DNA of 64,000 bases from Ampullaceana balthica (taxonomy: Eukaryota; Mollusca; Gastropoda; Lymnaeidae): NCBI GenBank assembly GCA_944989445.1, contig CALYLW010000969.1:186001-250000 (forward strand), in the 5' to 3' direction. The notes below the pieces were generated by a model. It was not told where the DNA came from and ran no database searches. It saw only the letters and a list, made by a program, of their open reading frames with translations. Below, one piece after another: positions 48,894 through 59,639 of the stretch. Numbering within the stretch: position 1 is the first letter of the stretch; each line of letters starts with the position of its first letter. Made by a program: the position numbers and the translations under genes.

Positions 48894-49336
48894 CCTTGTG
48901 GCCATCCACAAATGACGTCATGCACCTACGGGAGGAAGGGGGTCACACATTTGTGACTATGTGTGACGAGGGAGAGAGGTGTGTATTGGAACTGTGACAT
49001 CACGTCTAAACGTGCAACTTTAATAATAAAATAATAATACAAAATATAAAAAAAGTAAACAATAGTTGCACTTAAATATTTGCTCTCTTACAATTTATTT
49101 AATGACGTCATATATGGCTTCACATGTGTTACGGTAATAGAATTTTTGCCTACACTAAATAAATAATTAAATGACAATAAAGTGATTTGAAACATGCTCA
49201 TTATAAAAAAAATAGGGTTTTTATGGGGGGGGGGATACAACTTTATGACGTCTAACTCTTTGTGACGACGTGTGGGGGAAAGGGGGGGGGTGGGGAAATC
49301 GGCTAAAATTCCATGACGTCATTTACGGACGGCCCC
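48894..49336. mobile_element. MITE with CRE-like ends (GGCCRTCC...TGACGTCA), copy 1
   Basis: Left end tggccatccacaaatgacgtcatgc; right end tgacgtcatttacggacggcccc, its inverted form. The interior has ggtcacacatttgtgac and G-runs shared with the copy at 50846. It is nested in the hAT at 45913. Confidence 0.8.
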
Positions 49337-49392
49337 TTAAGCCCGTCTCATCTTTTCTGCATTGGGCCCCGCATTCTCTAAGGCCGGCCCTG

Positions 49393-49820
49393 GGCGCCGG
49401 GGACCCATAAGATGATTTTTTTCTTATATGACATACATAAAAATTTGTTTCAGCGTTAGCTATTGGGTAAATTGAATGATCTTAACCAAACTTTTTATAT
49501 AACAACTTGGTAGTCAATATTGAAATACTATAGGGCAAAAAATTTCTAATTTCAATTTCTTCGGGTTGGGGGCAAAAAATGTCTTTTTTCATAAACGTTT
49601 AAGATTTTATTCCCAATTCAATTATTAATGATCTTGAGAAAAATAGATAAATGTGACTCATATGAAATTGATTGAAATAAAGAGGTGTTTTGAACTTTAC
49701 ATCTTACTCTAAATGGGCCCTGGGGCCCTTAGTGTCCTTTTTTGCTTATTTGAGCTATATAAAAATTAGTTTATGTGTAAGCTACTGAGGAAATGAATTG
49801 ATCTTAACCAAACTTTGTAA
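49393..49820. repeat. Right half of the dispersed element split by the hAT
   Basis: Continuation of the element interrupted at 45912. Two units share gatcttaaccaaactttNta and acaacttggtag (49480 and 49799). The sequence 49820-50512 is AT-rich and unassigned, apart from the acidic frame noted with the next exon. Confidence 0.65.
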
Positions 49821-50512
49821 ACAAAACTTGGTAGCCCATATTAAAATAACAAAGGGCACTGAACTTCTTGTGTTTAATTTTTCATTAGAACCCCCTTACG
49901 ACCACAAGATTATGGTACTAAAAAAACAAACAAAACAAAAACCCAAAAAATTACTTTACACTTCTTGCAACATTTTGTTTTCAAAATTGTTTGTTTATTT
50001 TGCAGATTTTCTAAGATTTATAAGTGATGTTTCCTTCCATTTCCTCAATTTGTGGTTAAATTCAACAAATTTTTACTTTGATTACTAGCTTTTCAAACAT
50101 TTTAGAAAACTGGAATTTTCCAGAAACATGCAAGTTTAACTTCTTTTACAATCACCACACAGATATTTTTAGCATACTTCCAATGCTATGAACATTGTCT
50201 TGTAATTGAAACCTGGTTGCAGTTAAAAGATTAGAGATTAAGGATCACATACATATATTTGTTTCTAAATATCGATTCATTATTGGGATTTAAAAGTACT
50301 TATGAAAATATGTATAACCTTATTACTCTTTTCGACTGGAAATGTTCAATGTTAAAATGTTAAATCACGTTTGATATATTTCCTACATAAATGAAGATAA
50401 CTCGGAAACCACGTGATCAGATGATTCTTCTGATGACAACAACATCAAGTCTGAAACCACAACTGACGAATCAGAGAACACGTCATTATTTGTTTCATCA
50501 TTTCCAAACTAG

Positions 50513-50660
50513 GAGCTGTCCATACAGCCAAGAGAGGTCATGACGAACAGCCTTGCGTCACACATTGTGAGTTGTCTCCCTGCGGAACTAAAGGAATCTG
50601 ACATTCTCTCTGTTTGCAATGAAATACGCGCAATGTTCAGGAGGATGGGAAATGTATCAG
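50513..50660 (+). CDS. Exon of an unrecognised protein, part 1
   Basis: Acceptor tccaaactag, donor gtgaaa, phase 0 to 1. It encodes ELSIQPREVMTNSLASHIVS CLPAELKESDILSVCNEIRA MFRRMGNVS. The same frame is open upstream as an acidic Ser/Thr-rich stretch (SDDSSDDNNIKSETTTDESE), separated by a TAG, so the exon start is not certain. The predicted helix with the SLxxxIxxLPxxLKxxD pattern is vaguely like a BESS motif, but no family is recognised. It may be the tail of the TRPM-like gene or of a separate gene. Phase and order agree with the exons at 54973 and 55399. Confidence 0.45.
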
Positions 50661-50845
50661 GTGAAAATGGATTAACATTATTTTAATTTAAAAAAAACAA
50701 AACACAATAAGTATAATAAAATAACACTTTGCACATTCAAGGCTAATCATTAGAATTTTTATTAGATTTATATGAAAACAATTCATTTAAATAACTGCTC
50801 AGATGTCGATTTTCAAAGTAAACAATTTCCTAAGTATTTATATGG

Positions 50846-51250
50846 GGGGCCAAGCATAAATGACGTCACGCGCCTAGTAGGGAGAGGGGTCACGCATTTG
50901 TGACGAGGGGGTGTTTAAGAAATGTGACGTGACATCAAAACACGTTACTTAAAAAAAAAGTTCCACTTACATATTTGATTGCTTTCAATTTATTCAATGT
51001 CCTTTTAAATGGCTACGTACGTGTTACGATATTAGATTGCAGACTTACACTAAATACATATTTATAAGACAAAGAAGTAATTTGCAACATGCAATTAGTA
51101 AATACCGCTTTTTTGGGGGGGTGTAGGGGGGGTCAAAGCTTAGTGACGTCAAATTGTGGGGGGGTCTAAGTTTTTGTGACGAAGTGTGACAAGGTGTGAG
51201 GGGGTCAAAAATCGGTCAAAATCGTGTGACGTTATTTATGGACGGCCCCT
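50846..51250. mobile_element. MITE with CRE-like ends, copy 2
   Basis: Left end ggggccaagcataaatgacg then tcacgc; the right end inverts to ggggccgtccataaataacg then tcacac. The interior is G-rich with repeated tttgtgacga phrases. Same family as 48894 and related to the ends of the element at 57156. Confidence 0.85.
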
Positions 51251-51451
51251 AAGTGTAACGCATTAAAAAAAAACTCAGCAAAACATAGATGGATATAAAA
51301 ATATAAATGATCAATTTGTAATTAATGCAAAAGTTATTTTCCGCATATCCATATTGACCTTCAAGAAAAAAATCCTCGATTTTAACATTTATGATCAACT
51401 TTAATGTAAGAAATTTCATTTTGTCATACAATATGCAACAGCTAGTTTATT

Positions 51452-51570
51452 TACAACGAACTGGGTCCTCAGAACATTACCATACCTCAAGAATTTGCTC
51501 GGACAGTAGCAGACCAGGTGACCAAACAGCTCAAATCACTGCTCTACGAATTAATTGACCGGAACTAAGT
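51452..51570 (+). other. Coding-like segment, unrecognised
   Basis: An open frame reads NELGPQNITIPQEFARTVAD then QVTKQLKSLLYELIDRN and a stop. Good acceptors precede it (cagctag or gtcctcag), but both give phase 0, which does not fit the exon at 50513. It may be an alternative last exon or a remnant of the same unknown gene. Confidence 0.3.
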
Positions 51571-51591
51571 GGCGTGAATGTCCACGTACGT

Positions 51592-51794
51592 CAGTGTTTC
51601 TCAAATAGTGGGGCGCGACCCCTAGGAAGGGGGGCCCAGGCTCCGTAAAGGGGGCTCGTTTGACAGTTATGCAGAGGTGTACTTATAACAATTTTATAGA
51701 CACATGATACTATTTACAGTCGCGTGGGGGGGGGGCGCGAATTTTTTTCTTTCTTCCTAAGGGGGGCATGAGGGAAAATAATTGAGAAACACTG
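51592..51794. mobile_element. hAT MITE, 203 bp, CAGTGTTTCTCAA ends
   Basis: CAGTGTTTCTCAAatagtggggcg at the left and gaaaataattGAGAAACACTG at the right form the typical inverted ends of a common nonautonomous hAT family. The flanks acgtacgt (51584-51591) and tagtacgt (51795-51802) match at 6 of 8 positions, in line with an aged 8-bp target duplication. Confidence 0.92.
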
Positions 51795-52774
51795 TAGTAC
51801 GTCAACATTGACTCGAGATTTGACAGGGAGGTTGCTACAGTCATGAGGGATACATCCAGACGTGATTTGTCAGACGGCATGTTTGTTTGTTTGTTTTGTT
51901 TTATTTTTCGTATCTTTATTTCTTACTGAGCTAGAAATTATTGTTTTGCTTGCCTTTCTTCAATGATTCTATTTTATTTATGGCTGTATAGACGAATCAG
52001 CGCCGCAGTATTTGAAATAATTAATAACGGAATATACATCTCGAAAGGGGCTGTGATCTTCCTCTGAAAGTTTCCCGAGTGAGTAGACATAGCATGAAGT
52101 CATTTATCAGGCTCTTCTTTTGAATCGGCGACACGTAAATTGGGGAATAGGCGTCTGAAATTGTTGAAAGGGTGTGAAAACAAAGGCAAATTTAATAAAA
52201 CATTAAACACTTTTTTTTAACATTTAAGAGCATTCTGAACATCAGAAAAAAGTATGATATTAGACTACCTTGAATATTGTTAGCGCTATATAAGCAGAGC
52301 TGGCCTTAGAGTATGCGGGGTCCAAGGCAGCAAACGATGATCGGGGCCCAGGACCCGACAAAGCAAACAAGACGTCCATTCAACATTAACCAGTCTATTT
52401 AACATTTTTTGTTTCAAGGGACGTAATTCTATATTTTTTATGTATTTCACTATTTATTTTTTCATAAATTTAAACGTTGAATATATAATACTTGCTTTTG
52501 TAGTTTAATTTCAACTATTTTTAGTTTTTAAAAAATCGTCATCAAAACAATGAAAAGCTATGACTGAATTGTGTTTATTGGTATTTAAATGTAATACTAA
52601 GTAGAGTAGCTGTAAACTACATATTTTAAATATTTAAAAAATTAATACTCGAATGAAATGCTACGACATGCCCAGAACTGTTTAGAAGAAGGTTGGGCAT
52701 ATTACATAGGGTGAATTTTCACTTTATTCGCTGCCAGCAATGGCATACCTTTAAAATAAATGTATATAAATTGT

Positions 52775-53915
52775 GGCTGCGGATATTAACGATTAACTTC
52801 TGTGTAATATCCGCTTCCGGTTCAAGATGGAGGAGATGTTTATCTCCTAGCTTGCTTCGGTCGGTTGATCGGCGGCCTAACAATCCACCATCGTAAAACA
52901 TTAACTGTTACTGAAACAGAATTATGATTTCCAATAAATCGACGCTTCGTTCCAACTTGTTTGAGTGCAAATCCACCTTTAGAATTGGCTAATGGAACTT
53001 AAGAACAATGCACCAAATAGGAAAATGTGCCCAAGTGTGTAGCGAAATGAAAAACTACGAACAGAAAGCTCAACCATGGGTCCAAACCTAATACAATTGG
53101 CGACGGATCGTCGTAAATGGAAATCAATGACTTCTGCCCTGCACTTCGGCCCGAGAGGAACTAACTAACTAACTAACTAATTAATCGTTACCAAATTTTA
53201 ATGATTAAATTATTTTTAACGATTAATCGACCCATCACTTACAAATTATTGGAAGTCAAAAAGTAAAAAAAAATAATAAAAAATATCGGCCGATAAATAA
53301 TAACAAATTTCCACGAACATTTTGGTATAAAACTATTGACTGACCTTGATGTTAGAAATGTTGATTCAGTTTATTATATACATTGTTAGAAATCGTTTGC
53401 TTACAATGTTTCTAACAATTCGCATACTTATCAAATAAAATGAAAAGCGTTTTAAGCTAATAACAGAAAATGACGACAGCTCTTCTGATTAATTACTGCA
53501 TTACAAAATGGAGATGAAATTTCCAGAAACCACTAACACTCTACAATGGTGGAAACTTAATGAACACCGATATCCGATAATGTTATAACTCTCACAGGCT
53601 GTTTTGTGCATACCAGTTACCTCAGTTCCATGTGAACGATTGTTCAGCTCGGCTCGTTATATTGTGAATTAGACCCGCTCATCACTTGAACCAAATAATG
53701 TCAACACACTTGTCTTTTTGCGTATTTGGTTAAAAGATGACATATAAAGGAGACATTCCAGTGTTATTCAGATTTTCAACAAGAACGTTTAATAAGTGTT
53801 ACTTATGACATCATACATTTTAATTTTTGGCTTTAATCGAAATTAACGATGAATTAATCGTTAATTTTTCAAAAGTTAAAGATTAAATTTAAATTAATCG
53901 TTAACAGACCTAATA
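52775..53915. mobile_element. AACGATTAA-family hAT-like element, copy 2, split by a LINE tail
   Basis: Left end tgcggatattaacgattaac at about 52775, interrupted at about 52800, resuming at about 53182 with attaatcgttaccaaatttt and ending near aattaatcgttaacagacct. It matches 11531-12440 along its length (for example aactattgactgacc and cccgctcatcacttgaacca). Confidence 0.78.
52805..53182 (+). mobile_element. 5'-truncated LINE insertion, 3' end with (ACTA)n tail
   Basis: The last codons read MGPNLIQLATDRRKWKSMTS then ALHFGPRGTN and stop (53166-53168), the usual C-terminus of many LINE ORF2 proteins (L-A-x-D-R-x-x-W). This is followed at once by (aact)n. It interrupts the AACGATTAA-family element, so it is younger than that element, which in turn lies in the hAT at 52295. 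Confidence 0.8.
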
Positions 53916-54049
53916 TAAATATCTATACACCAATAATGTTATTCAAACTACAATTACATTATAAACAAGCTTGCGATGGAGTCCATTATATAATCTATAT
54001 CTATAATTCACCAGAAATTAGGACAAGCACAGAACGTGAGCAAATAGGC

Positions 54050-54230
54050 AGGACGAATGACCCTCGCTAGTGTAGACAATCCAAGTTTATGGTTGGCGAG
54101 AGAACGTATTGTAGGGGGGGCATTTCTCGAGACCAGCAATGCGTCTTGCGTTCACTCACATTGTTCTCATTTCTTCCTGTTGCTGTTCATGTCCATTCTC
54201 CAGCCCCCCCCCCATTTTTACACTATATTT
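54050..54230 (-). repeat. Dispersed repeat, inverted relative to 48520-48785
   Basis: See the partner entry. Here it lies just downstream (on the minus strand) of the LINE fragment at 54320-54458 and may be part of the same insertion. Confidence 0.65.
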
Positions 54231-54319
54231 TACCCATCGAACTGCAATGTACCTTGCATATTTTCTTTGAACTCTGATGATGGCGAGTTGGTGTGGAGGA
54301 CAGCCGAATTTTTACAGGG

Positions 54320-54458
54320 TTTGGAAAAGCCCGTTCCGATTGACTAAATCAAAGGCTTTCGTAAGATTTACTAAGGCAATGTGAAGTGCCATCTGCTGTT
54401 CTCTGCATTATTCCTGGAGCTGCTGTATGGATAACACCATTTCTATGGTAGACCGACC
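54320..54458 (-). mobile_element. LINE reverse transcriptase fragment
   Basis: The minus strand reads GRSTIEMVLSIQQLQE, a stop, then CREQQMALHIALVNLTKAFD LVNRNGLF. These are the conserved R-S-T-x-D-M-I and D-L-x-K-A-F-D-x-V-N-R motifs of non-LTR reverse transcriptases, though the first catalytic Asp region reads ALVNLTKAFD. About 45 residues survive. Confidence 0.87.
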
Positions 54459-54972
54459 ATAAAAAAATACGTTAGTATATTAGTACGGTATTTTCTAATT
54501 ATTTTATCCTGAAAATAAAAGTTTTCTTGAAACTTTTGTTAAAAAAACACATTTATTTCGTAAAAGTAATAAAATTGTAAAAAGAAGTAAAAATGTTTAG
54601 TCAAAGGGCGTGGCCCTGAAAAGCGCGTGGCCCAAGGCGGTTGCCTGGTTCGCCTCACCCTAAGGTCGGGCCTGTATAGAAGAAAGCCATCATCATCGTT
54701 ATAATCGTCATCTTTATCATAATTAGCATTCAGTTTGGTTGTGCCTTTGGTTTTGTTTTTTATCACTGAGATTTTTTGTTATTAGATTATTATTATTGTT
54801 TGTGTTTATTCATACATACATACAAAATCCATCATATAAGTTAATCAAATACACAGAATTGGACTAATACAAATCAAACACGCGCAGTTATACACGTTTA
54901 ATTAACATTTTGATTCTCATTATTGCCAATTACTATTGACCTAAGCGTGTAGAAATAAAAATATTTTTACAG

Positions 54973-55036
54973 GAGCGTCGGGTGCAAACTCATCATCGAC
55001 CAAAGGGACAAAGGCAAAGAATGCATTTTATGTGGT
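54973..55036 (+). CDS. Exon of an unrecognised protein, part 2
   Basis: Acceptor atatttttacag, consensus donor gtaagt, 64 bp, phase 1 to 2. It joins the exon ending at 50660 to read NVSG followed by ASGANSSSTKGTKAKNAFYV. The low-complexity Ser/Thr/Lys content suggests a disordered tail. The support is the strong splice signals and matching phases on both sides. Confidence 0.45.
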
Positions 55037-55398
55037 GTAAGTAATTTGATCATTAATATTGTTATTTGACACTTTTAAAGCTAAAATATTTTAAGTAACT
55101 TATTGGTATTCGAGTTAAAAATCTGCCAGAAGTCATTCACCAGTTATAATGATAAAAAGGAAATATATTTGAACAATTTAATTACAGTATTGATTATATG
55201 TATATATATATATTATATATATATATTACAATGTAATTGTGAATCGAGTCTAATTGAGATGCTTTTATTTACTTGTGTGAAATTTGACGTCTTTGATGCA
55301 TGTTTGATTAATGTCATGTGTAAAATAGTAAATGAGGTGAATGTATTTATACCGTATCACTGTTGAGATAGCTACCAGTAAATATGGTGCTGTTACAG

Positions 55399-55522
55399 GC
55401 GAAGACGATCTCGCCACGGCCTCAACTGGAAGTGGTATGACGTAGGTGCAGGGGGCGGAGACCCCAGAAAATCCAATCCTAAAAGAGATGACAGTGAACA
55501 AGACAAGTCGAGTAGAGAGTAA
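55399..55522 (+). CDS. Terminal exon of an unrecognised protein
   Basis: Acceptor ggtgctgttacag; phase 2 fits the previous exon. It encodes V then RRRSRHGLNWKWYDVGAGGG DPRKSNPKRDDSEQDKSSRE and TAA at 55520-55522. It is basic then acidic, probably disordered. A polyadenylation-like ATTAAA lies at about 55579. No homologue is recognised. Its position on the same strand downstream of the TRPM exons makes it a candidate 3' end of that gene, but this is inference. Confidence 0.45.
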
Positions 55523-56850
55523 TCATTCTCATCAACGGATACTTTCATCTTTTCGAAGGAATAATTTTTGAAAATACCATTAAATAATATAAATATATAG
55601 TTTTCATAAATGTATAGGTTGTATAAGTAGCATCACAAGAAATGTAGACAATATTTGGCTAAACACATCGTATCTTTGCTATGAAAACATTTATACTCTT
55701 TATATCTTGATTTTGAAACTAAAAAGATAGGATTTTTTTCCCTAAGCACGGGTATATTTTTTTAAAATTCCATTTACGTTTCTATAAATTTCATTTAATA
55801 GTATGTTCTGGATGCAGAAAGTTTGCATAGGAGCAAATTAATATGTGTACATATTCATATCATTTTGGTCTTCTAAAAAACTAATGCATATAAATGAACT
55901 ATGAATATTTCGAGTCCTAGTATATTGTTCCAATATATAGAAGAATACATTAGTCATTTTCAAGTATGTAACAATGTAAATCAGCCAATTTAACAAATAT
56001 TTTAATCAATGTTATTCACTCGCCATGTTTAGGTTTTTGTCCTTTATTTTAATATTCACAATTTTGTAACATTTAATTTTAACCTATATAAAAGTTTATT
56101 CAATTCATGTTGCTATAGCATTGATACGGTCTTAATTATATTCTCATTTATCGACGTTTATAAGAATTTGAAGAGGGAAACAACTCTGACTTAAGTAGTG
56201 TTTTATAGAAATGTATAGCTGCTGTTAAAAGTCATGTTAAAGGGATTTTTCAGACAAAGTCATTTAGATTTATAAGTCAATCAATATAGAATTTATGTTA
56301 AAATAAAATACCATTATACATCACTTTTACAGGAATTAAATCCTTTCATATTGGTACGTTATTATATTTATTAGGATCCCAACTCTGTCACTGTTTGACA
56401 AGTATCTAAACATATTTCTCATTTATTAAGTAAATATTAATTAGCTTTAAATGATCCTTAATGCAAGTAATTAATTCTTGTATTTACATTTTATATTCTT
56501 CTTATTTACAGTTTTAAATATTTTTTATGTACTAAATTCAAATACTTCATTATTATTTACATTATAATTTTGATATAAGAGATATTGTCTAAATAAATAT
56601 TAATTTGCAAATATTAATTTATTACGTGCTTTTTTATTTTTAAAATTCCGATTTAAACAATAGAAATAAACATCTTTCGTAATTAAATTTACGCAATGAA
56701 ACTTAACTTCATTCAAATGTGGTTCAGAAAAGCTTTTGTTTTTTTAAAACAAATTAATCTAAATTTATTCAGTTCATCCCACAGTACATAACGGTTCTAT
56801 GCAAAGCAGTGTTATGATAACAACCGACAGTTTTATTTATTGTAGGTCTA
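55523..56850. other. AT-rich spacer, nothing recognised
   Basis: Very AT-rich sequence without coding potential or recognised elements. Confidence 0.5.
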
Positions 56851-56859
56851 TAATATCAA

Positions 56860-57125
56860 ATAACCACTGTAGATTTATATTATCAATGATATATTTATTT
56901 TGTGCCTATTTATGATATCCATTACGGAGGTATGAAGAATAGATTTATAATATACATAATGGAGTTACTTAGTGTGGATTTATATCAAAGACGAAGTTAC
57001 TCAGTATAGGTTAACTCAGTGTATATCTATATCAATTACGGAGTTACTCAGTGCAGATTTATGACATAAAGGACGGAGTTTCTGGGTGTAGATTCAATGA
57101 CGGAGTTACTGACTGCAGATATAGC
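56860..57125. repeat. Degenerate short tandem repeat (ggagttactcagtgtagatt)
   Basis: Phrases of the form gatttatatcaa...acggagttactcagtg recur about six times at roughly 35-45 bp spacing with substitutions and indels, suggesting an old, decayed minisatellite. Confidence 0.65.
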
Positions 57126-57155
57126 AAGGACTGAGCCTGAAATTCTACCTGAATA

Positions 57156-58665
57156 GGGGCCGTCCCTAAAGTACGTCACGCTATTTTTGACCATTTTTGA
57201 CCCCCTCCCCCCTGTCACAAACTGTCACAAATCTCGGGATTCCCCCCCCTAAAGTACGTCAAACTTTCCAAATTATTTTTAATTAACACCTAATTAAAAT
57301 ATTAAATTTAATACTTAAAATACACTTCACTATTAAGTTGTATTAAAATATAAAATTTCCACTTAAAAGTAGGGATGTAACGGATTCAAAATTTTGAAAT
57401 CTGGCTGGAGCTGAAGTGGGCCGGAATTATGAAGTGAAATCCGGCTGGAGCCAGAATCAGATTTGTTAAAATGGCCGGATTCCGGATTTTCCGGGACAAT
57501 TATGATTATGAATATATATATATATATAAATTAGGGATCTACCGGCCAGCCGGATTTATGAAGTGAAATCCTGCCGAAGCCGGCCTTTTAATATTACATA
57601 ATAAAAAGGAAACAAAAAAATTTGACTAAAAAAAGACTATATTGACAAATTATGTTACCAACTCTTGTGCTATATTTAATCTGTTTATTATGATCCTATG
57701 AATTATATTTCATTCAAAAATATTGACTCGACATCATCTGTGTTCATCCATAGTTACGACTGACATCAATCTTTCACAATCATCGTTTCCTGGAAGGATA
57801 ATTGCAGACAGATCAACTCGTCCTCATCTATCCACTCAACAGTCTCTGTATGTGCATTTTCTCCTCTGGAAATAACTGCCATGGGTTCTCTTTGACTTAT
57901 AGGAGTGATTCTCAAAGGACGGATACGTTTTATCTGAGTTGATTTTTGAACACTTTGGGTGGGCAAATTCTCCTGAGCCCGAGCTCTGTGTTGTCCTGTA
58001 TGTTTCTTCAACATTGTTTGTGAGGCAAAATATGAGTGACATACTTTGCAAAGTCAATCAAATAAGCTGGTAATCATATGGTTGTACTTTGAAAGCTCCT
58101 GTTGATCTTGGCATAAGTTCATCAAATTTGAGAGTTTGTGCTACAAACAAGGAAGGAAATTTATGAGAATCTGCATCTGCTCTTTCTTAAGCTTTGAGTC
58201 CATCATTTGTTTGGTTAATTGGGATTAGAGGAGGGAAGAATCTTGAAGGTAAAACGTTAAAATATGAGCTTCGTGCTTTGTCGCAACATTTCATGTCCTG
58301 ATATTTAACAACAATTTGAGTGAAATATTGGCTGGTGCGAACATGATTGTCAAACCATTCCTGATCCTTCAATATCAGTCCTGCTGTATCCAATTCAGAT
58401 TTATGAACAACACATTCAGGAGATACACATTTCAATGATATTTTGACATAAAACTAATTATAATGTTTCACAAATTTTTTGAAAATTATTTTTAAAGCTA
58501 TTTAAATTCTACTAAAAAAATATAAAAAAATTAGAAAAAAACAACTAAACATAATAAATTTGTGACATCACACATGGCCTGACCCCTCTCCCCCCTGTCA
58601 CAAAGTGTCACACTTTCTTAGACCCCCTCCCCCCTCTCGGAGCGTGACGTACTTTCCCTTAGGAA
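57156..58665 (-). mobile_element. DNA transposon with GGGGCCGTCCCTAAAGTACG ends
   Basis: Left end ggggccgtccctaaagtacg tcacgc; the right end inverts to ctaagggaaagtacgtcacg ct. Both ends are followed by gaccccctccccc and ctgtcacaaa(c/g)tgtcac repeats. Ends resemble the MITEs at 48894 and 50846. The interior carries a minus-strand zinc-finger protein. A hAT-like stretch with cggctggagcc repeats, beginning tagggatgtaacggattc, lies at about 57370-57600. Confidence 0.75.
57766..58440 (-). pseudogene. Transposon-associated C2H2 protein, C-terminal part
   Basis: The minus strand reads MKCVSPECVVHKSELDTAGL ... CDKARSSYFNVLPSRFFPPL IPINQTNDGLKA, a stop, then HKFPSLFVAQTLKFDELMPR. After a frame change it reads CKVCHSYFASQTMLKKHTGQ H, a C2H2-type finger, and an acidic tail to 57766. 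I recognise SxxFxxLPxRFLPPPxPxxQ and FPSLFVxQxL as recurring in proteins encoded by invertebrate DNA transposons. The catalytic part, if any, is missing. The stop near 58187 and the frameshift near 58050 make it nonfunctional. Confidence 0.65.
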
Positions 58666-58669
58666 AGAT

Positions 58670-58960
58670 AACTACAACGTGTAACTCCTTGTAGACTCTG
58701 TATTAAATATCTTTGCTAGAGAGAAACAATGCTTTAAAAAATTAGGTTGAACTTAACTGACATGCATTTAGTTCAGATGGTCTTAAGTTTGAAGAAGGGG
58801 AAGCTTACACTAAAAATTCAGCAATATTTTATGAATACATTGAGTGGTATTACGTAACAATATCATTTACAATAAGTATGATCAGGATAAATAATATTAT
58901 TGATAAAACGTGTTCAATTATATGGGTACTAGTGATGTCACAATAACATTTGTGAGGAGA
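58670..58960. other. Unassigned spacer
   Basis: Nothing recognised. Confidence 0.45.
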
Positions 58961-58963
58961 ATC

Positions 58964-59154
58964 ATGTGAGGCACTAGTGAAACATGACTTGTACTATGTA
59001 AATCTCATGTGAGACACTAGTGAAACATGACGTGTACTATGTATATCTCATGTGAGGCACTAGTGAAACATGACTTGTACTATGTATATCTCATGTGAGG
59101 CACTAGTGAAACATGACTTGTATTATGTATATCTCATGTGAGGCACTAGTGATG
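58964..59154. repeat. 43-bp minisatellite, about 4.4 copies
   Basis: Unit CATGTGAGGCACTAGTGAAA followed by CATGACTTGTACTATGTATA TCT, near-perfect copies. Confidence 0.95.
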
Positions 59155-59386
59155 TGTCCTACCAATTCCATTTGTCTCTTCCTTATAATTCTGATGGCTG
59201 ATATTTTGGCACATGTTATTTTTAACAAACAGACTTCAGTTTTGTTTCCAGTCCATGATATTCTCATCATACTTAAAAAACTCATTTCTACTGCCTTAAA
59301 ATGTTTCCTTGCTTTACTGTCTATTTTCAAACATTCACACCCATATTACAATACAGAGCAAAAAATATGCTAAATGCGTATATACA

Positions 59387-59471
<85 letters not shown>

Positions 59472-59600
59472 ATTTTGTTACATATTTTGATATTCCTGTT
59501 TTTCATAACACTGCTTATGCTGATGAAAATGACCTCAGATATTGTCATTATTTTCTTTATGTCTTTGTTGCATCCTCCTTCCTGTGTCATTGTATAGCCC
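59120..59600 (-). mobile_element. LINE reverse transcriptase C-terminal fragment, split by (AT)n
   Basis: The minus strand reads, from high to low coordinate, QEGGCNKDIKKIMTIS and MKNRNIKICNKI (59590-59470). After the microsatellite come KAVEMSFLSMMRISWTGNKT and ISAIRIIRKRQMELVGHI (59320-59150). These match the DGxCxxDIKxRIxxAK, KNRNIS and EMWxYRRMLRISWTD...IRKRQLxFxGHI motifs typical of a LINE ORF2 end. Stops and frameshifts are present. Confidence 0.87.
59383..59462. repeat. (AT)n microsatellite
   Basis: About 35 AT dinucleotides followed by tgtgtgtgtg, within the LINE fragment. Confidence 0.97.
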
Positions 59601-59639
59601 AGATATTAAAAAGAAATGACTTGCTTGATGTATTTGCAT

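Larger units (their letters stand above)
45913..49392 (+). mobile_element. hAT transposon (ZMYM1-like), 3480 bp, exact 8-bp target duplication
   Basis: The terminal inverted repeat CAGGGCCGGCCTTAG begins at 45913 and its reverse complement ends at 49392. The 8-bp sequence GGCGCCGG flanks both ends (45905-45912, 49393-49400). The sequence next to the left end (caaccgccttgggccccgcg) identifies the same family as the copies at 2851 and 52295. It encloses a decayed transposase, a dispersed repeat (about 48520-48785) and a CRE-containing MITE (about 48894-49336). The target is a dispersed element whose empty version can be read at 7228-7250. Confidence 0.95.
52295..54674. mobile_element. hAT transposon remnant, 2.4 kb, 7/8 target duplication
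   Basis: Left end cagagctggccttagagtat, right end ccctaaggtcgggcctg: diverged forms of the terminal repeat at 45913. The right subterminal stretch (gcccaaggcggttgcctggt) also matches that family in reverse. Flanks tatataag (52287-52294) and tatagaag (54675-54682) agree at 7 of 8. The interior is largely replaced by nested elements: an AACGATTAA-family hAT, a LINE tail within it, and a minus-strand LINE fragment. Confidence 0.82.
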
